Below, in pieces: positions 33,301 through 45,300 of a stretch of 64,000 nucleotides of DNA (positions are counted from its first letter, which is position 1; each line of letters starts with the position of its first letter). The DNA is from Symbiodinium natans (lineage: Eukaryota; Sar; Dinophyceae; Suessiales; Symbiodiniaceae), in contig CAJNDS010000857.1 in NCBI GenBank assembly GCA_905221605.1, positions 83,501-147,500 on the forward strand, in the 5' to 3' direction. The position numbers and the translations under genes were made by a program. The notes under the pieces were generated by a model. It worked only from the letters and a program-made list of their open reading frames with translations, made no database searches and was not told where the DNA came from.

Positions 33301-36300
33301 CCACCCGTCGGTCAGATGGAAGGATCTGCGATTCACAAGCATGGGGTCAGAGTTCTCGGTCATGAGCGCCCCGCTGTGGCCTTGGATTGCGCGGCATCGC
33401 AAAATCCTCCCTCCCGGGTGGATGAGAAACTCGAAGCGTTCCTTCTCAGACGACTCGCACACCTGGAAGATCTGCTCCATACGGAGCCCGTTCCAAATCT
33501 GCCCCAACGCCTCGAAGAATGCCGGGAAAGATGTTGTTCCATTCCCATCAAACTCAAGATGGGGTGCGTGGGCGCACTTTTTGGAGAAGCCACGGAGTAG
33601 CCATGTCATCTTTCGGCTCAATGTCTCGAGGGCATTGGGAGAGAGGTAGCGCCTGATCTGAATGACCGGCATCTCGCTACCGACGCACCAGTATGCTGCT
33701 GACTCATCGATGGTAGGACCATCCCTTCCGGGAGGTGCACGCGCAGGCATTGCCTTGGGCGGCGCAGCTCGGGAAGGAGCAGGCAAGACCTTGTTCCCCA
33801 GGTCGGTGACGTCTTCGCTGAGATCGATGAGGGTCTTATCCTGGCGAACCCTCTCTCTGGTCTGCTGCAAGATCTCTTCCACGGAGGAATCCGGCTCGTT
33901 GATGGGGAGGAGCGGTTCACACGCAATGTCCGGATCGTCAGGATCATTGATGACAATGGTGTCGATGCCGCGCTCCTTCTCAATCTCGACGGCCTGCTCA
34001 TCATCGAGCTGGCCTTCGACCGAGTCGAGTGCCTCCAACAACCTCCTCACACGAGGGTTGTTCGCGTCGAAGAGGATCACCTCGTCGTCATCGCCGCCAG
34101 ACCCGTCAGGGTTGAGGTAAGCCCGGTCGTCCTCGGTGATCGGGACGGCATCCATCTCCGGGTGGTTCTCGTCCGATGATCTTGGTGCCTTCCGGACGAT
34201 GTTCTGGGCGACAATGATCTCCTCGCTTTGATCTCTCGACGTAGGCGCCAGCCACGCGAAGTCATCAATCTTGGGTCTCACCATGTCAGTGCACGGGGGA
34301 ACCGTAAGGGATAACTCCGGCTGGGCCAGGTGGAAGTGATTGTTGAAGATCTGGCTTCGCTGATTTGCAAGGAAGTCCTCCCGCATCATGAAGATTTGCC
34401 GACCCGTCAGGGTGGTGGAGATGAGCGCTCGCCACCAGTCCGTGGCAGCTTGGAAGTTGTCCTGCGAGGCCACCATGTGATACTTGTCGTAACGGACCGT
34501 GCCATGGAGAAGCGCGTAAGGGTCGACGACCCTAACGCCGTTCGCCACCAGGTAGTCGGTGTGCTTCTTCATCTCCCTGTCGTACTCCCAATCCAGCCCG
34601 TAGGCCTGGGCGACAGTGCCGGCGACGACGGTCAATGACCTAACACAATGGTGTCCAGCCAACGCAACAACCTTCCGGAGTGCGGTCTCCACCTTGGCCA
34701 ACTGCTTGACGGGCCAGTGCTCCGCTTTGCGGACTTGCTCTTCGGTTTGTTTAATCCAGGGCGACACAAGGTGCCACGTGTAGCCCTGATACCCATACGG
34801 GCCATGGACGTCGTTCCCCGCCCAACTGATGAAAATATCCAACCTGTCAGGGTGGTGGATCCTCAGGAAATCCTCCACGATCTGGGTGAGGAGAGTGAGG
34901 TCCTTACCCCATTCCATCATGACGTTGACTTCCGTCACGCGAGGGTCATGCGCCAGAGCATCCCGAAGTGGACCTTGGAATGTCATCTTGTTGAGGGTAC
35001 GACCGCCCTTGTGCGTGCACAAGGCGAGAGAGGAGTCGCCGATGATGAGAACTTGGGACTTCATCGTGGGCGGTGGCGGAATGCGCTCAAAAGCCGGGGT
35101 GTAAAAACCCCCCAAGAGCTGTACCACATCCGTGTGGAGAGGTCGGTCAGATAAGCCGTGTTCCATCTCCGTAACACGGTAGCACAAGTCGTAGGGCTTC
35201 GAGACGTCGAACGCACTCTGGGCCCTTGGTCCCCATCCTACGACAGCCATGTCGAAGATGAGGTCGAGCATGGTTTGCGTCCATCCCGCCAGGGAGGAGT
35301 CGTGCACCGTTTTGGACGGCACGTCGTCAGTGCTGTAGGCCCTGACGCCGTAGATCCGGTACCACATCTCATAGATTGTGGTCCACGGCACATTCGGATA
35401 CCCCTTCCGGAGATCGAGCCACTGTTGTACAGGGATGACACGAAGAAACAAGTCATCGGGACTGTCAGCCTCCGTGGGCTCCCGGAAATTGCGCACTGCA
35501 TCATTCCACCACGCTGGTGATGAAAGTCCTGCCAAGGCGTCAGCCAGGCGATCCGCATCAGTAGCGGCGGCCGACATTTCCTGGAGACGTGCAGCACGCT
35601 CCTCTGCACTGAGAATCTCAACTGCACGAGATGCCATTCCTTCAGAAGGACAAGGAGGAGATTCGAGGCGAGGATTGCTGGGGAGCTTGATTGCTGGAGC
35701 GGCTACGTATGTGCAAGGAGTCCTGCTCATGTTTTCCTGAAACGCCTTGTGAATTAGGTCAACCATGCGCAAGCAGTACTCTTCAGAGCTGCGATTACAC
35801 TTGCCATGCACGTGCCCTCCTGTGCAACACTTGTCACGGAATGCAACATACAAGGAATCCAAGGTAGTAGCAATAGTCCATGGTTTCTTAACGGCTTCAC
35901 CCTTTTCGTTGCGAAGACCGAAACGACAACCGTCGAAGTGGGCCTTCCGAATGGGTTTCCCCTCGATCCATTTGACTATCCGAGTCCATTTCCAATACTC
36001 GCAGTCCTTTGGCCATTCAATGGCATAGTCGACCAGAAGTCGATCGAGGCCATGGGACAGGTCGACGAATGATGCCCAAAGCTTGGTAAATTTCCTCCGG
36101 GCCTCGAAGACGGCGCTTCGGTTCTTGTCGACGGCAAGATTAAGGCGAGCCCATTGCGAACCCCCCGTACAAGGAAGACTAGCCCAAACGAGGATGCGAA
36201 GACCGTCCTTGTGGGCCTCCTTTGCGATGGACAAAACTTCCCGTCGGGTTTTGGGATCGTTCAGGTTCATAGACTCAGTAATGCGAACGACCTTGCAGTC

Positions 36301-39300
36301 CTTATATTTGTTACTAGCAAGATTACCAATTAGTGAGTCGTCACCGCAACACACTTCAATGATCAACCGCTTGTGCAAAGGAGGAGACCTCTGCGTCAGC
36401 AGGGTGGATCCAGGAGTGGTGGCGGCTGCGCCAGATTTCCTCACGTCAAGCTTGAGGGGAGATATGGCCATAAGTGCAAGAGCACGCGACCACTTCTCAG
36501 CATTGGTGAATGGCTTAGTGAGGATATCGGCTGCTTGCAACAATGTACTGATGTATGCAATGTCATAGTGCTTTCTTCTGAACTGTTCAGAAATCCATCC
36601 CAAGTTAATCCTCTGCGTTTTGTCAGCATGACGAAAGGCTGGTGACTTACCTGACTCAAGGATCCTGATTGTAGCTTGGTTGTCCTCAAGCACGACAGGC
36701 TGAATGGAGTGAGGAACCGTAACCACAAGTCCTAGGTCCTTATCTGAACCCTTGGGTGCAAGCTCTTCCGAGGACCGACCCCCCGTATTCCTGATGCCTT
36801 CAATCTCGCGGTGCATGAAAGCCTCCGCGTCAGCGTGGCGTCTGTAGTCCATGGTGGACCTGCGATAGACGATTACACACGCTTCGGCTTTAGGATCAAC
36901 GGGTCTATCCCTTCTCTTAAGTTCTTCCCATGCAACAGCTTCCTCAACTTGAACCCAAGTACCCTTTAACTTGACCCAAACGTCTCGCAGTGGATGAGTA
37001 TTCATCTCAACTGGTTCAGGCAGGGATGAAAGGTTGGTGAGCAGTTCGACCACTCTACCATCAATGAGGTGCGAAGTGCCCAGGTAAGTAACTCCTTGGA
37101 TAAGGGAATCCGGGTGGTTAGAGAGGAGTTTATTGGGAACATCACCCTTCCGGGGAGTGTGCTTAGGTTTTGTGCTGCTATCCCCCCCCGCATTCCTGAA
37201 GCACGCTCCAAAGCGCGGAAGAAGGAAGACCTAATGCACGCAACGAAACATTTGCACACACAACCTCGGCCTCAGTGGAACTAAGGGCAATGCTGGTCTG
37301 CTTCTTACTGAAAGCTGCAAGGGGGAAGTACGTATTAGGACCAACCAAAGCAAGGAAGCCTCCTGAGGTGCTTTTGCTGTCATGCTCACCGGCATGGTCA
37401 CTGTCAGCAAACAGCCACAGCTTGCAAGCGCTAATGTCGTCACCTATGAATCCGCGCATGCGGTACTCCAATGTAGACGCGACATAGCACATCAAGCGAT
37501 GCAAGGCTTTATCGCATTCGACAGACCATTTGGTGACGCGACTGGCCAATCCCTGAACTGCACGCAGCAGATCGTACCTTGCCATCCTTGCTGCGAACAA
37601 CAGCTTCATGAGAATGCGGCTTGCTATGGGAGCAAGCTGTCCGCGAGGTTCGGCCTCGGTGCCAACCGGGCGAGCGATCTTGTCGTCATGGAAGGGCGTA
37701 GCAACCTTTCGCAGGTGTTGGAATTGTGGGCCTGCGAGCTTCTTGTACTTATCAATGGCTTGCTGCAAAAAGGAACTCATGTCATACACAACTTCCTTAA
37801 CACCCTTAGTCATGCAACCCTTGTTGTCGCTCAGTTGATTGACATCGAAGAATGCTTTCTTCCTCGCTTCTTTCTTAGCCTCGTTCTTGTCCCTGATCTT
37901 CTTAACTGCAGCAAGAGCTGACGCATGATCGTGCTTATCCGAAAGAAGATAAGTGGCACCAACCCACAACTTAGACCTCTTACCCCGACCGGAAGGATGA
38001 TCCCATGATTGCTCGATAAGCTCATCATCATCAATGGACCTCACTTCCGTGAGTCGGTGTTCGCCAACGGCACAAAGCTTGGCTTCAGATGCCGGCAGGG
38101 CATAGAGTGCACGCCTGGGCTGCACATGGTGACGCACCAAGACACCTTCTTCGGGATGGAATTCGGTGTAGTCCTCACGCACGACTGCAGCGGCAGTCTC
38201 CTTGGCAGCGGGATCACGAACGTTCTTGTCAAAGACGTGAGCAAAAGGATGATCAGAATGCTTGAGGTTTGTGCTCTTAGAGATGTGCTCGCAACCCAAG
38301 TAACGACCTATGGGAGAGGGAGAGTCCATGTCAATTTTCGAACTGATCAACTCCCACCCTTTCTGCATGTTGGCTTTAGGTCCGGCCATCTTAAAGTCAT
38401 CTACATAGACTGCAAGTAGAAGGCGAAGCTGGGGGTGGAAGAAAACTGAAGGCCACGCAGCCGGGAACACAAGCTGAAACCCGACCCCGCCTAGCATCTT
38501 TTCACAGTGTAACTCCCAGAAACCCCCGCTATCAGGATGACCGTAGAGTGCCAGCGTCAGCCGCACGACAGGATCTTTGTACTTTCCCTTCCACTCTGAA
38601 GGCCATCGGTCAGGCGGAAGCCTAACCCATGTTTCCTTTCCCTTGAGCGTGGTTTGGGTGTATGCTTGTTTGCCGTCTGCCTGCTGACAGTCGTTGCCCG
38701 GCGCGTGCCCATAGGCGTCAAGTGCTTTCCCAGCCTCCATCGTGGCGGGACTGGATCCGAGCTCACTGAAAAGAGCCTGATCACTATTTTCATCTTTGAC
38801 GTTGTTCCCTTGGAACACGGTTCGACCCTTAAATTTCCGTTGTGGGTCACCTTTGGGAAGCTCACTTCCCTTTTCTACGCAGATCTCAAAAACTTTTCCA
38901 ACATGAACCTTTTTCCCCTTTTCGATGGCTTCGTCACTGACATCTTTCCATTCCCGAACAGATCCCATATCCCAGGCTTTCTTAACCATTAACTTGTTCC
39001 ATTCAACATCAAGGGCAGCCTGGGCCTTCGGGTCCTCGAGGATTTCTCTGCGACCAACAGGCCTTGCAACAAGAGCAAAAAGCTCTCGTACCTCGTCCTC
39101 TGAGACGGGAAGGTTGCTGGAAATCTTTTCGCGATGCTCGGGTTCATGAGGTACAGTAGGCATGGCAGGGAATGCGTCCTTACCATCTCCGTCAGGAGCG
39201 GGACTGTGGATTCTGTCCAGAATGAACTCAGTCTTGCCGATCCACTTGAAACTAGTCTTTTTGTTCCGCTTCCTAACGTTCTTCCAATCATCGTCCTCAT

Positions 39301-42300
39301 GGATGACGTCAACACCACCTACGGGAATGATAGTTGTACTCCGTTGCTTAGAGATGCGTGATAGATCAATCGGACAATCGGTGATGTCCGGTGAGAACAT
39401 TTCTCTTCTGGGAACGTAATGATAGCGTATTAGCTTACATTCGTTCAGTCGGACCTCCCAGTGGTCCTTGCTCGCAGCAGGTGCTGCGGCGGCAGCAGAG
39501 GAGCTACCGGCTGAACCCTCGGTAGGAGTCTCCATGTCACGCAATGCTTGTTCGCGTGCCTCATCAACAATGGCCTTCTCCTTCTGTTTCTTGGACATGT
39601 TGACCCAAAGGTATGAGGGAATGGATTCGGGCTTCTTAGAACCTCTGGTGCCTCCATACTTTCTACCAAGAGTACCCCCCGAATCATAGTACCGACCCCC
39701 TTCAGGAAGATCAATTTCTTTTCCTGTCTTAGGATCAAGTACCTTCTTGGGCGGCTCGACCTCTCGGTCTGCGGGTGCAGGCGGTTGCTCATCTGCAGCT
39801 TCAGCGTCCTGATTGGTGAGCGATTGACTGACAGGTCCTTCAGTGGCATCTGATGCGAGACCTGCTTGAACCCTTTCATACCTCTCACGCATGGGAAAAA
39901 CGATCTTACCATCAGTGAGCTTGTGCTGCGATGCAATAACTGGCTTCAGGCACTCGTGGAAATCATGCTTGTTCAACTGCTTGAGATGAATTGCAAAGAC
40001 CTCCTTGCGCCATTTAATACCAGGCTGGAACTTGTATCCCATAAAGATCGCAGGCTCACTGGTAGGCTCGAATCTGTCTCTACCCTTGCGCTGGGCTTTC
40101 GGACCAACCCAAACGTCAATCCTACAACCGAAAGGAAGGGGTTCTTCAGGGAATGCAACACCAAAACGCTTAAACCAAGGGGTAAACTCTTTGCCCCCCG
40201 GATTGCTGATGTTGTAGGCAGTGCACGCATGCTCAAGGGCAAACGGCCAGTAAACATGCGAAATGCCAGCTTGAATGAGATTGGTGCGAGTGCCCTCAGT
40301 GGTGGCTCGCACAGCACGCTCAGCAACAGCGTTGGACTGATGGATATAAGCCTTAGAGAGCTCATGGCGCCAGCCGAGCGTTTTGGCCGCAGCCTCAAGT
40401 TCCCTAGACTTATCGCTGTAGAAAGTCTCCACATTGTCCTTTGCGGATGCGAAGTGCTGGAGCGCCACGAGGCATTCGTCTTCCGACTTCAATGCAGCAG
40501 GGTATGCATACATGAAACAAGTGGCAACATCCTTAACCACAAGTGCAAGACGTGAATCCTCAATGACAGTTTGCTTGTCCCTGTGCAAGATCAGATGATC
40601 TGCGGTCACATGGTCGCCAAAAACCTCTGCTTCGATAGTACTGGTTTCCTTCTTATAGGAAGGAGGCTTGTACATCTTAGCTCGTTGGCATATTTGGCAG
40701 TAAGGGTTCTTGGGGACATGAGTCATGAGGTGTTCACGGGTTGTTGATTCTTTGATCAGAGCTTCTTTGCTCCGACTGCGAGCTCTACGTTCAGGTGCTT
40801 CAGGATCGTCACTTGATGCTGCTTCCCCATCGGGGGCATCGGCCGCTGCCGGGGCAGGAGGACCAATGTCCGGTTCAGCACGCACCTCGTCAGAGGGCGG
40901 AGCATGGCGAGAACCATCTAGAATGGCTCGTACCCGCGCCGCTCCTTCGGACCTGAGGAGACCAGAGTCTCGAACACCATCCCTGGGCTCGGATTTTGCT
41001 TTTGGTTCAGGCTAAGGCTTAGCTTTAAAGTTTTACTGTAGGCTTGGTGCGGTCCGGCAAAGGCCGAACAGGCATGTCTTCCTCCATCAGTTCCCTGAGA
41101 GTCCTTTCGTCAGGATCATCGGCGGATGCCGGCGCAATAGGAACCCTCTTGTGAGGAATAACAAACCCACAACCTCGAAGCTTCGCAACGTCCTGGTTAT
41201 CAAGTTGGTAAACTGACCTACAGGTATAGGCAGTAATGCTCCAGCGTTCACCCTTCCAAGGTCTTACGGAATGAGATGTCTTCGGGTCAAAAACAACAAT
41301 CTTGTTGTGACTGTCATGGACCATCCCAGGGAGTTTGGTGCCTACAGAATCCTTGACCTCTAGATAATTTTTATCGGTTTTCATAGCGTTCGGGTCATGA
41401 ATCCAAAGGCCACCATCGGAAAACTCTCCCACGGCAATCGTAACGTTGAGATGGTCTTTGTGATTGTTCACATCCTTATGGACCTTGATAGGCGAGTTCT
41501 GGTTGATGCAGAGTGATGAACAGCTCTCCAACTCCGCGCCTCTCTTGCGAAGAAATGCGATGAGATACTTGATAGTGTTAACATGGCGTCCAGTTCTCTT
41601 GGTTACACCATGAAACCCTCCATGTGCAAAAGCACCAAGCATCACGTACTTCTCTTTGCTATTGCCACGCTTCTCTCCTAGTGCTTTTCTTCTACTCCTA
41701 CCTGCTCCGAAATTGACGGTGCGCAAGAGATCAACGCATGATCGCTCCGAGAAGTCGTGCTTCTCCAGAAGCTGCAAAGCAATCTCTTCAGAGCTGCGAT
41801 CAGGCATTTCACCTCTGGCAACAGGCTGAATCTCATCGGACTTAGATTCACGCGCAGGGCAGGCAGTGCCCTCCTTCCACGATTTGAGGAAAGGCACGTT
41901 ATCTCGAACATCAAGGAAAACTCTTTCACCCTCAGGAGTCTTCAAGTAAGGGCGAGTACAGGCTCTCCAAATGAAATCGAAACCTTGCTCCATGCAACGC
42001 TGTCCTATGGAGAGGACTGAAGGAGTGTCGGGCAGCACATAAGGCTTGGCAGAAATAGCAATCGACGGAACGTCGACATCACATTGCTTGTCAGCAGAGC
42101 TGGGACCGTTCGCGGTCATGATGTTGATCGGCTGTTCAGACTCATAAGCCTTCAAATGCTGGAGATCCCTCTCTGCGATTAGGTCTTGTGCACTCCCTGT
42201 GTCGCCAATCCATTCAAGGTTAAGCATCTTAGAGGACCCTTTAGTCTTAGCAGGGCACGACATTCTGAGACCCTTTGGGATACAGTGATTACATCCAATC

Positions 42301-45300
42301 TCCGAATCACACTCCCAGCGGCAGGCCGGAACGTCGTCCTTGGTAGAGATGGAAGCTTTCAGCATCTTCGCTGACATCTGGGCCTCTCGGATGGAGTCTG
42401 CTCTGGTTTCTGGAACAAAATCCAAAGGCTTTTCTCCTCGATGCTTACGATTGGTGGGCGATACTGGAGTGAACCTCGCGTTGGGATCACGAACAGGAAT
42501 GTTAATGTAATCGACTTCAGAGCTGAAATTTACCGCTGGAAGCGCCAGACTATAGGGATACGTGCAATTGGTGACCTGGTCCGTCCACTCCTTCCGGAGG
42601 GAGAAAGCATCGGCTTGGGTGGCCGAACCAGCAACAAGAGCACTGAGGAGACATACAGCAGCAGGGATACCGCCTGAAGGCTTCTTTCTGCCTGAGCCCT
42701 TCGAGTTCTTGGAGCCTTGACTTCCCTTGGAATTCCTGCTACCCTTAGAACCCTTGGAGCTAGAGCGAGAAGACTTGCGATCTTTCTTCTTCTTGCGGTC
42801 CTTCTTCTTCCCTTTGCCTTTTGACCCCTTCCCACTGGTTTCGGAAGGCGCAGCTGCACCTGGCTTGCCTGTGTGGAGAAAATTGCAGTTCTCCCCCCGA
42901 TCGCAACGTCCTTGCTTGTAGAACTTGCAGATCTTAGGCTTACCACCGGGGCTTGCAGAGCTTGCTCGTGAGCCAGCCGGCGTAGCGGAGCGGCCGCGTC
43001 CCTTGGCCGGAGTCTGGTGCTTGTACTTACATTGGTCACCTTTGGTACAGGAACCATTACGGACCCATGAAATGCAGAAACCTTTAGGAACCCTCTTAGG
43101 TGCAGGTGCAGTGGGCACAGCAGGACTGCCCGTCTGTCGAGCCATCCGTTCCCGGTTGCGTTCAAGGCGCTTCCTGTTGAGGTGCGCGTTCGCGGCATCA
43201 TACAGGAAACTGTAGGACCGTTCTTTGGAACCTTCAAGAGCTCTTTCCTCGATGTTGATGTCATGCGAGAGAGCCTTGACCTTTTTGACCTGTCTGTGGA
43301 ATAGTGGTTCGAGGAATGATGCTTCAGGGGTTTTGGGAATCCCCGACAACACCGTGTCCCAATTTCGCATAAAGGTGAGAAGATTCTCATTGAGCAACGT
43401 GACTGAAAGCAGATCTTCCATGTCATACACCGCTCCGTGTTGAGCGTTCGTCGCAAAGTAATTGTGAATCCTGAAGAGAATCTGCCTTCCTCTAACTGGG
43501 CGTCCGGCGTTGGCCTCTGTTTCTTTGAAGGTGTCCACCTGACGTGCAAAGTCGCCTTCCAGGATGTTTGACAGAGCTGAAAGGATCTTAGCATCAAGGG
43601 TGGTGAATCCTTCCGGATCACGAAGGGTTTCCTCCTTCATATCGGCTTCCCAAACCCTAGACAACCACTCGAAAGCTTTGTCGGGCTTATCAGATGCAGC
43701 TACAACAGCGTCGCGAACTCTGATGCGCCAATTGCGATAGCTCTCAGGCTGAGGAAACTTTGGGACTAAAACCTTCTCAGCTTCCTTGGTTTTGGGAGCC
43801 TTATCCGATGACTCGGCTTTGTCGGCATCTTTGTCATTTGAACCACCTTTCATCATCTTCTTGAAAAATCTCTTCATCTCTTTTGGTGAAATCGCCGAAG
43901 ATGAGGAAGAATCAGAGGACGAAGATGAGTCCCTCTTTTTCTTCTTCTTCTTCTTCTTCTTCTTCTTCTTCTTCTTCTTCTTTTTGTCGTCCTTCTTTTT
44001 CTTCTTATCTCCATCATCATCATCATCGTCATCATCTGGGTCACCTGGCTTGCCTTTGCCTTGGCCAGGCGGTGTGTCGAGGCGATGCACCTGTGGGAGG
44101 CCGGGCGGTGGCCCGCTAGGACCAGGGTTGCCTTCCGGCTCCCGATGATGGGGCGAATCGGTCTGACTGGCAGCCTTCTGTAGCATCTCTTGAGCTTGAA
44201 GCAGCTTAGCACGAAGATCAGAGTTCTCGCTCGTGAGTGCTGAGCGGTGCTCGGCTTCAGAATTGAATCGTCCAAGCATAGCATTGAATTCAACCTTCAT
44301 GCTCTCGACCTGTTCGGATAGCCTCGCATTGTGAATGGCGTACTCACTCTGAACATTGTGAGAAAGCCTCTCAAGCTTGGAGTACTCGGCATTAGCGTAG
44401 GCTTCCGCCTCGCAAAGACGCTTGTGGAGCTCAATGGCTTCAGTCCTTGCTCTGGCAAGAGCAGCAGAATGCTGATCAATGATACCTTGATCGTTGCTCG
44501 ACTTAGTGGCGGCTTCACTCTCAAGCTGCTTAAGATTGTTCTGAAGGACAGTATACTCATGACGCAATTGTGCCACCTTGGATGTGGCCTGGGAACTAAG
44601 TATGTTGATTTCCTCCCTATGAGCCTCCCCTATGGCTCCTACAATTTCCCTGTGGCGCGCCTCTGCGGCCATGGCAACGGTTGGCCCAGTATCGGCGTTG
44701 ACGTGGATGTCAACCTGGCTCAGCGCCAATTGCCTTGCGTCGACTTGATTCACCTGGAGCTGCCTACGGTCTATGTTCTGGGCATTGAACGTCGGAGAGA
44801 ACACTGAAGGAGCTCTCTCTGTCGGTGAGTATGCTGGGGTGCTTAGCCCTGGAACCATGTTCCAAGAGTTCATGGAGCCTAAACCTGGAACATTACCAGT
44901 GGCAAGGCGTTGCTCGCTAACTGCTCCAACATGCATGATTCTTGGATCGTTCTGGGCTGTAAGCATTGCCAAGTTCTCTTGACTGAGCGGCATAACCTCA
45001 CCATCCCTGGGAGGGTTTGTCGATACAGCTGTAGGTTCCCCTACAACGGGGTTGCTAAGCAGTGACATTGTTTCATCCTCCACAGGTACGGGGATTGCTG
45101 CAGCATTTCCGGGAGATTGCCCTTCCATGACACCGGCAGGTAGTGTTAGAGTCTACGGCTGATAACCTATTGTTACCAGCGGCAAGCCCTAAACTCAACG
45201 AGTACAGTGCAACGCACTTTTTGTCTTGAGCCAATGAAGTAGCGTAAATGTGGTAATACAGCTGATATCTTGAAGTATCGACAGTGGGGTTTGGGGCTTG

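Larger units (their letters stand above)
30309..45283 (-). mobile_element. Ty1/copia LTR retrotransposon, near intact, about 15 kb, with accessory enzyme domains
   Basis: Flanked by the direct 5-bp repeat GTGGG (30304-30308 and 45284-45288) and 116-bp LTRs differing at one base. Read on the minus strand: LTR, primer-binding site, ORF1 (Gag, two CCCH fingers, protease, oxygenase-like region), ORF2 (integrase, reverse transcriptase, RNase H), ORF3 (end of RNase H, methyltransferase-like, SGNH-like and Tpt1-like regions, Pro-rich tail), G6 polypurine tract, LTR. Integrase before RT defines the copia order. It is inserted in an intron of the CDF gene in the same orientation. Typical copia elements are about 5 kb, so this one is three times the usual size. 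No telomeric arrays lie inside it, in sharp contrast to its surroundings. Confidence 0.93.

Noticed and set aside
30727-45000. Many plus-strand frames of 60-270 codons inside the retrotransposon
   Set aside because: Antisense shadows of ORF1-ORF3 in GC-rich DNA; no independent motifs.
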